From contig NZ_FXAP01000004.1 in assembly GCF_900177615.1 (NCBI RefSeq), positions 124,001 through 188,000 on the forward strand: a DNA stretch of 64,000 bases, given 5' to 3'. The translations under genes were made by a program, and so were the position numbers. How positions within the stretch are numbered: the first letter of the stretch is position 1; each line of letters opens with the position of its first letter. A model generated the notes under the pieces. The model saw only the letters and a list, made by a program, of their open reading frames with translations, made no database searches and had not been told where the DNA came from. This DNA comes from Plantibacter flavus. GTDB lineage: Bacteria; Actinomycetota; Actinomycetes; Actinomycetales; Microbacteriaceae. Below are positions 8,143-16,671 of the stretch, piece after piece.

Positions 8143-9585
8143 GTGCACGACGAGCAGCAGACCCTTCCACGGCCCGCCTTCCACCTGACGCCGGAGCGGA
8201 ACTGGATGAACGACCCGAACGGCTTGGTCTTCCACCGCGGGCGGTGGCACGCGTTCTTCCAGTACAACCCGGAGGGCAGCGACTGGGGCAACATGAGCTG
8301 GGGCCATGCATCGAGCGTCGACCTGCAGCACTGGGACGAGCATCCGGTCGCCCTGCGGTACACCGCCGAGGAGCAGGTGTACTCGGGATCCGTGGTCGCC
8401 GCGGGTCCCGACGGACGCCTCACGGCGTACTACACGAGCGTGTCCACCGACGGTCGGCAGGCGCAGTCCCGGGCGACCAGTGACGACGACGGGCTCACCT
8501 GGCAGCGCGACCCGGAGAACCCGATCCTCGACCGCGGCTCGCACGCGTTCCGCGACCCGAAGATCATCCGGTACGAGGACGCCGCAGGCTTCCGCTGGAT
8601 CATGCTCACGGTGGAGGCCGTGGAGCGTCAGGTCCTCGTGTACTCCTCCACCGACCTCCGCACCTGGGAGCACGTCAGCACCGTCGGTCCGTTCGGTCCC
8701 ACCGGCGTCGTGTGGGAGTGCCCCGACCTCATCCCGCTCGCGGTCGACGGCCGCCCGGACGAGATCCGGTGGGTCCTGCTCCTCAGCACCAACCCGGTCG
8801 GCGACGCGCAGGACCCGGACGGGTCGTCGATGAGCTATCTCGTCGGCGACTTCGACGGCTCGGTGTTCACGCCTGAGCGGGCCGAGCTGCAGCGGCTCGA
8901 CCACGGTCGGGACTTCTACGCGGCGGTCGGGTTCGACCGCGCTCCGGACGGTGAAGCGGTGATCCTCGGTTGGATGGGCAACTGGCGCTACGCCGCCGAT
9001 CTCCCAGCCTCGCCGTGGCGGGGCGCGATGTCGCTCCCGAGACGCCTGTCCTTGACCACGGTCGACGGCGAGCAGCGACTCGTGCAGGGGCCACCGGCCT
9101 TCGTCAAGGAACGACTGGCCGCGATCGACCCGACGACCGTCGCCGTGTCCTCGGACGCCGTCGACCTGGTGCTCGACGGCGACGGCGTGGTCGAGCTGCA
9201 CTGGGATCCGTCGATCACCGGTGAGCTGCGGCTCCGACTGACGGCCGACACCGACGGGGTGGCCCTCATCGTCCACGACCCGGCGGCGGCGTCACTCTCC
9301 GTCGCCCGGTCGGGCGGTGCCATGGACACGGTGCACCCCGACTTCGCCTCCACGAGCATCGTCCCGCTCGCCGGCGACCGTCCGGCTCGGCTTCTCCTCA
9401 GCCTCGACGGCCCGCTGCTCGAGCTGTTCGTCGACGGCGGTCTCGCCACCGTCTCCGACCTCGTCCTCCTCGGGAGCGGTCGACCGACGCTGACCCTCGC
9501 GAGTGAACGCGCCAGTCCCGTCTCGGTGGCCGTCGCCGTTCTCGACCGGGCGCCCGCCATCGACCAGGTGCACGCGCTCGCCTGA
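8143..9585 (+). CDS. GH32 beta-fructosidase (levanase/invertase type), cytoplasmic
   Basis: A 480-residue GH32 enzyme with all three signature motifs: WMNDPNG with nucleophile Asp24, FRDPK with Asp138 and ECPD with acid/base Glu192. A C-terminal beta-sandwich (about 330-480) follows the five-bladed propeller. No signal peptide, so it acts on imported fructosides (levan oligosaccharides, levanbiose or sucrose), releasing fructose. The start is GTG at 8143, ten bases after the LacI stop, with GAGGGC upstream. It is the penultimate gene of the operon; the secreted fructotransferase follows after 82 bases. Linkage preference cannot be read from sequence alone. Confidence 0.9.
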   Translation: MHDEQQTLPRPAFHLTPERNWMNDPNGLVFHRGRWHAFFQYNPEGSDWGNMSWGHASSVDLQHWDEHPVALRYTAEEQVYSGSVVAAGPDGRLTAYYTSVSTDGRQAQSRATSDDDGLTWQRDPENPILDRGSHAFRDPKIIRYEDAAGFRWIMLTVEAVERQVLVYSSTDLRTWEHVSTVGPFGPTGVVWECPDLIPLAVDGRPDEIRWVLLLSTNPVGDAQDPDGSSMSYLVGDFDGSVFTPERAELQRLDHGRDFYAAVGFDRAPDGEAVILGWMGNWRYAADLPASPWRGAMSLPRRLSLTTVDGEQRLVQGPPAFVKERLAAIDPTTVAVSSDAVDLVLDGDGVVELHWDPSITGELRLRLTADTDGVALIVHDPAAASLSVARSGGAMDTVHPDFASTSIVPLAGDRPARLLLSLDGPLLELFVDGGLATVSDLVLLGSGRPTLTLASERASPVSVAVAVLDRAPAIDQVHALA

Positions 9586-9667
9586 GCACTCCTCCACCGC
9601 ACGATCCAGCACCATCCCCGCCACGGGTGCCTTCGGCGCGCCCGCGGCATCGACGAAAGGAACCGCA

Positions 9668-11245
9668 ATGACGCACGACCTCTCCCGCCGGACCGTCCTC
9701 CAGGGCGCCGGCCTCGGGGCGCTCGCTCTGTTCGCGAGTGCCAGCACACCCCTCGCCGCCCAGGCGCAGACCACCGCCCAGGCGCAGGCCTCCCTCAGAT
9801 CGGTGTTCCACATGACGCCGCCGTCGGGGTGGCTCTGCGACCCGCAACGACCGGTGTTCACGAACGGCGCTTACCAGCTGTACTACCTGCACTCCGGCCA
9901 GAACAACGGTCCGGGCGGTTGGGATCACGCGACGACGACCGACGGCGTCGCCTTCACCCACCACGGGACCGTCATGCCCCTGCAGCCGGACTTCCCGGTG
10001 TGGTCGGGATCCGCCGTCGTCGACACCGCGAACACCGCCGGTTTCGGGGCGGGTGCGGTCATCGCCCTCGCGACGCAGCCCACGGACGGCGTCCGGAAGT
10101 ACCAGGAGCAGTACCTCTACTGGTCGACGGACGGCGGCTTCACGTTCACGATGCTCCCCGACCCGGTGATCGTGAACACCGACGGACGTGCGGCCCAGAC
10201 CACGGCGGAGATCGAGAACGCCGAGTGGTTCCGGGACCCGAAGGTCCACTGGGACGCGGCCAGGAACGAGTGGGTGTGCGTCATCGGCCGGGCGCGCTAC
10301 GCGGCCTTCTACACCTCGCCCGATCTCACGAACTGGCAGTTGCAGCACAACTTCGACTTCCCGAACCACGACCTCGGCGGCATCGAATGCCCGGACCTGT
10401 TCCAGATGCGAGCGGGTGACGGCAGCTGGCACTGGGTCTTGGGCGCCAGCATGGACGCCTACTCGATCGGCCTGCCGATGACCTACGCCTACTGGACGGG
10501 CACGTGGGACGGGACGCGGTTCACCGCCGACGACCTCACCCCGCAGTGGCTGGACTGGGGCTGGGATTGGTACGCCGCCGTCACCTGGCCGAAGGCGGAG
10601 TCGCCCGACGACCGCCGGCTCGCGATCGCGTGGATGAACAACTGGAAGTACGCGGCCCGCGACGTCCCCACCGACGCCTCGGACGGCTACAACGGCCAGA
10701 ACTCCGTCGTCCGGGAGCTGCGACTCGAGGCGCAGTCCGGTGGTCGGTACAGCCTGCTCAGTTCACCCGTGGACGCTTTGGCCGGGTATGCGACCTCCAC
10801 CGTCTCCCTCCCGGGCCAGACCGTCACCGGGAGCGCCGTCCTGCCCTGGAGCGGCCGGGCGTACGAGATCGAACTCGACCTCACCTGGGACACCGCGACC
10901 AACGTCGGTCTCTCCGTCGGGCGGTCTGCGGACGGCTCTCGCCACACCAACATCGGGAAAGCCGGGGCCGAGCTCTACGTCGACCGCGCACCGTCCGACC
11001 TGGCGGGCTTCTCGCTGCAGCCGTACACCCGGGCCGCAGCACCGATCGACGCGGCTGCACGCTCGGTCCATCTGCGGGTCTTCGTCGACACGCAGAGCGT
11101 CGAGGTCTTCGTCAACGCCGGTCACACCGTCGTCTCGCAGCAGGTGCACTTCGCCGAGGGCGACACGGGGATCTCGCTCTACACCGATGGCGGGCCACTG
11201 ACCGCCTCGGCGATCACGATCCGCGAGTTCGGCACGGCGATCTGA
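9668..11245 (+). CDS. lftA: Levan fructotransferase (difructose dianhydride IV-forming), GH32, secreted
   Basis: A 525-residue GH32 enzyme with a Tat signal (SRRTVLQ followed by a hydrophobic stretch; cleavage near AQA, about residue 30). Catalytic motifs: WLCDPQRP (Asp58, replacing WMNDPNG), FRDPK (Asp190) and ECPD (Glu240). Long stretches, such as the region around GPGGWDHATTTDG, the AIAWMNNWKYAARDVP segment and the NGQNSVVRELRL block, agree with what I remember of the Arthrobacter levan fructotransferases. Those cut levan exolytically and cyclise the product to di-D-fructose 2,6':6,2' dianhydride. It would act outside the cell and feed the ABC importer of the same operon. Start ATG at 9668 follows an AAAGGAAC ribosome site. 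A terminator hairpin lies just after the stop. Confidence 0.85.
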   Translation: MTHDLSRRTVLQGAGLGALALFASASTPLAAQAQTTAQAQASLRSVFHMTPPSGWLCDPQRPVFTNGAYQLYYLHSGQNNGPGGWDHATTTDGVAFTHHGTVMPLQPDFPVWSGSAVVDTANTAGFGAGAVIALATQPTDGVRKYQEQYLYWSTDGGFTFTMLPDPVIVNTDGRAAQTTAEIENAEWFRDPKVHWDAARNEWVCVIGRARYAAFYTSPDLTNWQLQHNFDFPNHDLGGIECPDLFQMRAGDGSWHWVLGASMDAYSIGLPMTYAYWTGTWDGTRFTADDLTPQWLDWGWDWYAAVTWPKAESPDDRRLAIAWMNNWKYAARDVPTDASDGYNGQNSVVRELRLEAQSGGRYSLLSSPVDALAGYATSTVSLPGQTVTGSAVLPWSGRAYEIELDLTWDTATNVGLSVGRSADGSRHTNIGKAGAELYVDRAPSDLAGFSLQPYTRAAAPIDAAARSVHLRVFVDTQSVEVFVNAGHTVVSQQVHFAEGDTGISLYTDGGPLTASAITIREFGTAI

Positions 11246-11256
11246 GGCGAGCGCGA

Positions 11257-11279
11257 GCGGGCACGGCGACGGTGCCCGC
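11257..11279 (+). terminator. Terminator hairpin of the levan operon
   Basis: Perfect 8-bp stem GCGGGCAC / GTGCCCGC with a 7-base GC-rich loop, 12 bases after the fructotransferase stop. No T-run follows, as is common in high-GC actinobacteria. Confidence 0.6.
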
Positions 11280-11356
11280 CCGCGTCCGACGGGTGCGCTC
11301 GGTAGGCTTGACGTTCCTTCCGGCAGGATCGCCGGACGACAGGAGATGGGGATCCC

Positions 11357-11839
11357 GTGAAGAACGCCGCGTCGTACGCGATCGGGCTCGCGCTGAGCCT
11401 GGTCTATGTCTCCCTGGTCGGCGTGCTGTCGATCCAGATCGCCGGTCTCGCGGGTGGCGCGGTGTTCGACCTCAGCAACACCCTGACGGCCGTCACCGAA
11501 CCGAACGCAGGCCTCCTGCAGGTGCTCGGTATCGCCATGGCGAGCGGAGCGGTGCTGTGGATCCTCATGCGACGCGGGACCCCGGGGTCGGACGCGCAAC
11601 GCCTCCTGCGACTCGGCTTCGGCACCGGAACGCTCGTGCAGATCGCCGTCGGCGTCGCCCTCCTCGTCGGACGGTTCTCCCTCTTGGACCTGAATCAGGG
11701 TCCGGCGAAGTGGCTCGAGGGCTGGATCACCTTCGGCGCCTCAAACTCGGCCGTCCACGTCGTCCTCATCGTGACGGTGTACCTGATCGTGACGAGGCGA
11801 CACCGTACCGGCGGCTCCGCACAAAGGTCGCCTGCCTGA
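11357..11839 (+). CDS. Small membrane protein of unknown function
   Basis: A 160-residue protein with about four membrane helices (near residues 8-35, 52-72, 88-106 and 131-147) and a short basic C-terminal tail. I do not recognise a family. It starts with GTG at 11357 behind a strong ribosome site (AGGAG at 11341-11345). It lies after the terminator of the levan operon and 57 bases before the DUF1349 gene on the same strand, so the two could share a transcript. Nothing in its sequence ties it to sugar metabolism. Confidence 0.7.
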   Translation: MKNAASYAIGLALSLVYVSLVGVLSIQIAGLAGGAVFDLSNTLTAVTEPNAGLLQVLGIAMASGAVLWILMRRGTPGSDAQRLLRLGFGTGTLVQIAVGVALLVGRFSLLDLNQGPAKWLEGWITFGASNSAVHVVLIVTVYLIVTRRHRTGGSAQRSPA

Positions 11840-11896
11840 GGGGTCGGACGCGCTCTCGCGCCATCGCATGCTGCATCCATACGTCAGGATGGACGG

Positions 11897-12484
11897 ATGG
11901 ATCTGCAGAACCTGGTCGAACACGGACATTGGACGACGGCCCCTGCGGCGGTGACGACGGAGCCGGACGGTTCCCTACTCGTCACCGCCGCCCGGGGCAG
12001 TGACGCCTGGCGGCACACCTCCTACGGTTTCGTCCACGACACGGAGCACGCGCTGATCGCGCCGATGCAGCGACGGGCGGCGATCGAGGTGTCGTTCGTC
12101 CTCGACGGCACCGAGCAGTTCGATCAGGCCGGGGTGTTCCTCCGCGTCTCCGAGTCGACGTGGATCAAGGCCGGGGTCGAGGTGTCCGACGGGGTCGCCC
12201 AGCTCGGTGCGGTCGTGACGCACGGGACCTCCGACTGGTCGGTGGCGCCGGTCCCCGATTGGCTCGGACGAACGGTCACCGTGCGCGCGAGCCGCGACGG
12301 TGACGCCGTGACCGTACGCGCACGGGTGGACGACGAGGACTGGCGACTGGTCCGCGTCGCCCAACTCGACCCGGAGACCGACGTCGAGGCGGGGCTGTTC
12401 TGTGCAGCCCCGACGCGCGCCGGCCTCACGGTGCGGTTCACCGCGGTGCGTCTCGGTCCGCCGGACGACGCGCTCCACGGCTGA
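11897..12484 (+). CDS. DUF1349 domain protein
   Basis: A 195-residue soluble protein of the DUF1349 family (concanavalin-like beta-sandwich, once called regulation of enolase protein 1). Typical features are EVSFVLDGTEQFDQAGVFLRVSESTWIKAGVE in the middle and a late GLFCAAPTRAGLTVRF strand. Members are cytosolic and their role is unknown; a carbohydrate-binding role is sometimes proposed from the fold. The 3' end overlaps by 47 bases with the convergent WYL regulator gene (12438-13445), so the tails of both are encoded on opposite strands. Confidence 0.85.
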   Translation: MDLQNLVEHGHWTTAPAAVTTEPDGSLLVTAARGSDAWRHTSYGFVHDTEHALIAPMQRRAAIEVSFVLDGTEQFDQAGVFLRVSESTWIKAGVEVSDGVAQLGAVVTHGTSDWSVAPVPDWLGRTVTVRASRDGDAVTVRARVDDEDWRLVRVAQLDPETDVEAGLFCAAPTRAGLTVRFTAVRLGPPDDALHG

Positions 12485-13445
12485 CCGTCTGTGCGGTCGC
12501 GGCATTGCGCTCCGCGAGCTGTGCGAACGCGGTGACGAGTTCGGGCGGCTCGACGACGTCGACGTCGGTGTCGAAGCGGTTCAGGGAGGCGGCGAGCGCC
12601 ACCCACGACCACGCGCCGGCGGTGTAGCGCGTGCGGTCCGGGCCGAGGGGCTCGGCGGTGCCGTCGCCGACGAACGGCCGGACCGCATCGAACGGCAGGT
12701 GGAGCACGACGGTGCCGACACAGGGCCAGGCATCGGCCTGCTCGGATCCCTTGAACCTCGCAGCCACGAACGCCTGCACATCTCCACCCGGCACCTCACG
12801 CGGACGGAACCGCGGTCCGGTCGGCGTCCTCGGCACGATGCGGTCGGCGCGGAAGATCCGCCAGTCGTCGCGGTCGAGGTCCCAGGCCACGAGGTACCAG
12901 CGCCCCTGGGAGGTGACCAGGTGGTGCGGCTCGACGCGCCGAGGCGGTTCCGGATCATCGTCGGATCGCCCGAACCGGAGGACCTCCTGTGCGCGGATGG
13001 CGGCGGACAGCGCGAGGAGGACCGGAACGGCCACCTGCGGCGTCGGTCCATCGCCGGCTCGGGGCACCGAGGTGACGTCGAGGGCGTCGAGTCGATGCCG
13101 CAGCCGCGACGGCAGGACCTGTCTCACGGTCGTCAGCGCTCGGAGCGCGGGCTCCTTGAACCCGGATCCCGCGACGGCTGCGGTCTGGAGGGCGATGGTG
13201 AGCGCGACGATCTGCTCGTCGTCGAAGAGCAGCGGCGGGAGTTCGCTCCCGGCGTCGAGGTGGTACCCGCCGTCCGGCCCCATCGTGGCCTCGATGCGAT
13301 ACCCCATCTCGCGGAGCCGGTCGACGTCGCGGCGGATCGTGCGGTGACTGACGTCCAGCCGGTCGGCGAGCAGGGCACCCGGCCAGTCGCGCCGTGCCTG
13401 CAGGAGCGAGAGCAACTGCAGGAGTCTGGAGGTCGGTGAGGCCAT
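12438..13445 (-). CDS. WYL-domain transcriptional regulator (YafY/DeoR type)
   Basis: A 335-residue regulator. An N-terminal HTH_11 motif (LLQARRDWPGALLADRLD then SHRTIRRDVDRLREMGY, residues 10-50) is followed by a WYL domain in the middle (HHLVTSQGRWYLVAWDLDRDDWRIFRADRI). It probably controls the divergent VOC protein gene and itself through the inverted repeat at 13468-13484. Start ATG at 13445; an in-frame extension to 13541 would run through that operator and almost reach the divergent gene, so I reject it. WYL domains bind small ligands or nucleic acid; the effector here is unknown. Confidence 0.85.
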   Translation of the reverse strand: MASPTSRLLQLLSLLQARRDWPGALLADRLDVSHRTIRRDVDRLREMGYRIEATMGPDGGYHLDAGSELPPLLFDDEQIVALTIALQTAAVAGSGFKEPALRALTTVRQVLPSRLRHRLDALDVTSVPRAGDGPTPQVAVPVLLALSAAIRAQEVLRFGRSDDDPEPPRRVEPHHLVTSQGRWYLVAWDLDRDDWRIFRADRIVPRTPTGPRFRPREVPGGDVQAFVAARFKGSEQADAWPCVGTVVLHLPFDAVRPFVGDGTAEPLGPDRTRYTAGAWSWVALAASLNRFDTDVDVVEPPELVTAFAQLAERNAATAQTVSRGARRPADRDAPR

Positions 13446-13467
13446 GGTGCGAGCGTAGTCCGAGTGC

Positions 13468-13499
13468 AGGACATGATCTGTCCTAGACACCTGGGACAG
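13468..13499. promoter_or_regulatory. Inverted-repeat operator between WYL regulator and VOC gene
   Basis: AGGACA-TGATC-TGTCCT (13468-13484) is a perfect 6-bp inverted repeat with a 5-base spacer. A third half-site, GGGACA (13493-13498), follows nine bases later. The position between divergent start codons fits autoregulation by the WYL-domain protein. Confidence 0.6.
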
Positions 13500-13543
13500 T
13501 CGTACTCGACCGGGAGGAACCCGGCACGACTCGAGGAGCACGC

Positions 13544-14002
13544 ATGAGCATCACGACCACGACCCACCTCAACTTCCAGGGCGACGCCCGCGCTGCGCTG
13601 GAGTTCTACCAGTCCGTCTTCGGCGGGCGGACGACGATCGCGAGCTACAGCGACTTCGGGATGCCGAAGGACGCCCCGGGCGCCGACCTGGTCGTCTTCG
13701 GTCAGGTCGAATCCGAGGACGGCTTCCGGGTGATGGCGTACGACAGCCCCGGAGCTCCGGCGGCGTCGCTGATCGGCACCGGAACGACCCGCCGCGAGCA
13801 CGGGACGACCCTCACCGAGCAGTCCTGCTTCGTCGCGGTGCGCGGCGAGACGCTCGCGGAGGTCGAGACGTTCTGGGACCGACTCGTCGTCGGAGGTTCG
13901 GTCGTCGAGGAGCTCGCCGCGTCCGCCTGGAGCCCCGGCTTCGGGATGGTGACCGACCGGTTCGGCGTCACGTGGGTGCTCGACGTGGCGGCGGCCGGCT
14001 GA
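13544..14002 (+). CDS. PhnB-like VOC-superfamily protein
   Basis: A 152-residue glyoxalase/bleomycin-resistance superfamily protein of the PhnB (3-demethylubiquinone methyltransferase-like) group. It opens with THLNFQGDARAALEFYQSVFGG and ends with GFGMVTDRFGVTWVLDV, both typical of this group. Such proteins bind a metal or small molecule; the substrate cannot be told. It is divergent from a WYL regulator that probably represses it, a pairing frequent in actinobacteria. Ribosome site GAGGAG lies six bases before the ATG at 13544. Confidence 0.85.
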   Translation: MSITTTTHLNFQGDARAALEFYQSVFGGRTTIASYSDFGMPKDAPGADLVVFGQVESEDGFRVMAYDSPGAPAASLIGTGTTRREHGTTLTEQSCFVAVRGETLAEVETFWDRLVVGGSVVEELAASAWSPGFGMVTDRFGVTWVLDVAAAG

Positions 14003-14033
14003 GGCGTTCGCGCACGTCCTGCGAGACGGAGAA

Positions 14034-14069
14034 CGGGCCGGTGCGGACGATCGCGTCCACACCGGCCCG
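14034..14069. terminator. Bidirectional terminator between VOC and DUF805 genes
   Basis: A 10-bp stem CGGGCCGGTG / CACCGGCCCG with an inner GGAC / GTCC pair lies between two convergent genes, so it can serve both strands. Confidence 0.7.
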
Positions 14070-14089
14070 CCCGGTCGTCAGGTTGCGGC

Positions 14090-14680
14090 TCAGCGCACCA
14101 GGTCGAACCGCTGACCCTCAGGCTTCGAGGGCAGGAGGAAGAGGACGAACAGGATGAGGCCACCGATCGAGGGGATGAGCGAGAGGAAGTAGAACGGGCC
14201 GGGGAAGTTGGCGTCGTGCAGGCGGCGCCAGGCGAGGGCCAGGTTCGGGACGATGGTCGCCAGCCAGATGAGGCCGAGGAGCACGACGCCCGTCAGGATC
14301 AGCGGAGCGGCTCCGGGGATCTCGAGTATGCCGGGCTGGGTGTAGTACGTCTTGGAGCTGGTGATGCCGTCGAACACGACCGGCTCACGCTGCGCGGCGG
14401 CCGACACCGCACCGATCCCGACACCCGTGAAGAAGAGGATGTTCGGGATGAGCGTGACGAGGAAGATGAACAGCGTGACCCACCAGTACTCGCTCCGCGA
14501 GGCGCGGCCGGTGAAGGTCGTGTACTTGCGGAGGTAGCGCTTGACGGCCTGCGGGAAGGTCGCCCCGTACAGCGGGAGCGTGAGGTCCTCCGGGGAGGCG
14601 GCGCCGCGGATCGGAGCGGGCGCGTACGGCTGCCCGTACGTCGGCGTCGCGGGGTATTCGGGGGTGGTGTTGGAACTCAT
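14090..14680 (-). CDS. DUF805 membrane protein
   Basis: A 196-residue inner-membrane protein. A Pro/Tyr/Ala-rich cytoplasmic N-terminus (about 50 residues) is followed by the DUF805 signature (YLRKYTTFTGRASRSEYWW), then about four membrane segments and a LAWRRLHDANFPGPFYF segment. DUF805 proteins are widespread and of unknown function. Start ATG at 14680 has GAAAG upstream; the longer reading to 14728 adds residues with no ribosome site. It is convergent with the VOC gene, and its upstream side borders the first REP-like array. Confidence 0.85.
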   Translation of the reverse strand: MSSNTTPEYPATPTYGQPYAPAPIRGAASPEDLTLPLYGATFPQAVKRYLRKYTTFTGRASRSEYWWVTLFIFLVTLIPNILFFTGVGIGAVSAAAQREPVVFDGITSSKTYYTQPGILEIPGAAPLILTGVVLLGLIWLATIVPNLALAWRRLHDANFPGPFYFLSLIPSIGGLILFVLFLLPSKPEGQRFDLVR

Positions 14681-14814
14681 GGCGTCTTTCGATCGATGTG
14701 CGCGGTCACTGAGATCCTGGCATAACACATGACCACCTCAGAACAACTTGCGCGACCGACCGACTTCGGGCATGCTCCGCGGCATTTCGGTGATCCCTCT
14801 GCCGGTCCCGAGCT

Positions 14815-15325
14815 TCTCCTCCGATCGCTGAGCACTCCCCTCCGGCCCCTGAGCACCCCCGACGGTCTCAGAAGCAACCCCGACAGTCCCAGAGCAACCT
14901 CCTCCGGTCCCTGAGCCCGTCGAAGGGCCCACGCCGCAGCCCACGAATCGGGCACTCTTCCTCCGGCCCCTGAGCCTGTCGAAGGGCTCCCGTAGGGCCT
15001 CCCGCTCCAGAGCTCCACTCCCCGGAGCCTGAGCAACCTCCTCCGGTCCCTGAGCAACCTCCTCCGGTCCCTGAGCCCGTCGAAGGGCATACGGAGAACC
15101 TCCCACTCCGGTGACCCTCTCCCGGTCCCTGAGCCTGTCGAAGGGCACACGAGGAACCCCTCGCTCCGGTGACCCTCTTCCGGTCCCTGAGCTTGTCGAA
15201 AAGCACACGAGGAACCTCTCGCTCCGGCGCCCCTCTCCCGGTCCCTGAGCCTGTCGAAGGGCACACGGAGAACCTCCCACTCCAGTAATCCTCTTCCGGT
15301 CCCTGAGCTTGTCGAAGGGCACACG
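14815..15325. repeat. REP-like array, 58-bp unit, upstream of the HNH gene
   Basis: The core GGTCCCTGAGCCTGTCGAAG recurs with variants. Core starts are near 14911, 14970, 15071, 15129, 15187, 15245 and 15303; the last four are spaced exactly 58 bases. Units also share an ACACGAGGAACCTC-CGCTCCGG tail. Around 14890-15075 the unit is shortened to a 22-base fragment (CTCCGGTCCCTGAGCAACCT). The array is non-coding and ends 66 bases before the HNH gene start. The same core in the opposite orientation forms the array at the right window edge. Confidence 0.85.
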
Positions 15326-15390
15326 AGAATGTTCCCCAACCGGTGCAACTCAGCATCTGGAATGTCAGTGGTCCATGGTGGACTGGTTCC

Positions 15391-16662
15391 ATGACCGAGA
15401 CCACCTCCGCCGCAGTTCGAGCTGGCGATGAGTATGCCGCGCAGCTCGCGGAGTTCTCGGACGAGTTCGCGGAAATCCACCGGCTGCGGGCGGCCCTCGA
15501 TGCACGAGAGGCGCGGCTCCTCGCCCGTTCTGCCGCCTACGCCGACGCCTTCGCAGACGCCACGGTCCCGGCCATCTTCCCGCCGGCCGAGCGTCAGGCA
15601 CTTTCACGCCGTTCGACCTGCGCCGCGTTGGCGATGGCGACCCGAATACCTGAACGGACGGTCCAGCGGGCGACGAATGACGACGAACGCCTCGTCAACG
15701 ATGCGCCGTCCGTGCTTGCCTCCCTTGAGGCCGGGCGCATCTCGGCGCGGCACGCGCAGACGATCATCGACCAACTCAGCGACGTACCGACCGCAGGACG
15801 GGCGGCGTTCCTGAAGGCGGTGTTGCCAGCCGCGGAGCAGCTGACCAACGCGAACCTCCGGAAACGTGCCCGTGTCCTGCGGGAGCGTCTCCACCCGGAA
15901 TCCATCACGGCGCGCGCAACCCGCTCCGAAGCCGACCGCCGGGTCGAGTTCGAGCCCGCAGCCGACGGCATGGCCTGGGTGCACCTCTTCACCACAGCAC
16001 CGATCGCCCAGGGCATCGTCGAGCGCGTCGAGGCAGCCTCCGCCGAATCACGCCAGACCGGCGACACCCGCACCTGCGCCCAACTGCAGGCGGACGCCCT
16101 CGCGGCCCTCGCGCTCAGCGGCGTCACGCCTGACGACGTCATGTCGAGCTCGGTGCTCCCTCACCCGATCGAGGTCCAGGAGCACATCAAGCCGACCGTG
16201 CACATCACCGTGCCGGCGCTGAGCATGGCCGGTGTCAGCGATGCCCCGGCCACGCTGGACGGCTACGGCCCGATCGACCCGGAGACCGCCGCGCGTATCG
16301 CGGTGAACGCACCGAGCTTCACCCGGATCCTCGTCCAACCGGAAACCGGCGCGATCCTCTCCGTCGGCCGCAACCAGTACCGGGTCCCGGCCGACCTCCA
16401 ACGCGCGATCCGCCTGCGGGACGGCACCTGTCGGGCACCGGGCTGCGGCAGGCGAGCCAGAGCCTGCGACCTCGACCACTCGGTCGCGTGGGAAGACGGC
16501 GGCACAACAGATGTCGGCAATCTTGCCTGTCTGTGCCGACATCACCACCGGATGAAGCACCTCCCCGGATGGAACCTCGACCACCAGGCCGGCGGGGTGC
16601 TCGATTGGACGACACCCGACGGCAAACACCACCGGACCGAACCGGACCCTGCACCGTTCTGA
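15391..16662 (+). CDS. HNH endonuclease with DUF222 domain (13E12 repeat family)
   Basis: A 423-residue protein. Residues 1-300 form the all-helical DUF222 (13E12) region, including a LARSAAYADAF helix and an ARHAQTIIDQLSDVP segment. Residues 335-395 form an HNH nuclease domain with CRAPGCGRR, DLDHSVAWEDGG (Asp362, His363) and LCRHHHRMKH, giving the Cys/His metal site and catalytic His. It is predicted to nick or cut DNA. Such genes are multicopy in actinobacterial genomes and of unknown role. It lies precisely between two REP-like arrays: one ends 66 bases before its ATG, the other begins within about 20 bases of its stop. Start at 15391 (MTETTSAAV), because upstream codons lie in the repeat edge. 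Confidence 0.9.
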   Translation: MTETTSAAVRAGDEYAAQLAEFSDEFAEIHRLRAALDAREARLLARSAAYADAFADATVPAIFPPAERQALSRRSTCAALAMATRIPERTVQRATNDDERLVNDAPSVLASLEAGRISARHAQTIIDQLSDVPTAGRAAFLKAVLPAAEQLTNANLRKRARVLRERLHPESITARATRSEADRRVEFEPAADGMAWVHLFTTAPIAQGIVERVEAASAESRQTGDTRTCAQLQADALAALALSGVTPDDVMSSSVLPHPIEVQEHIKPTVHITVPALSMAGVSDAPATLDGYGPIDPETAARIAVNAPSFTRILVQPETGAILSVGRNQYRVPADLQRAIRLRDGTCRAPGCGRRARACDLDHSVAWEDGGTTDVGNLACLCRHHHRMKHLPGWNLDHQAGGVLDWTTPDGKHHRTEPDPAPF

Positions 16663-16671
16663 CCCCGCCGA

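Noticed and set aside
14677-15480. Several minus-strand frames through the first repeat array
   Set aside because: Repetitive, low-complexity translations of the REP-like array; they overlap each other in different frames and run into the DUF805 and HNH genes.
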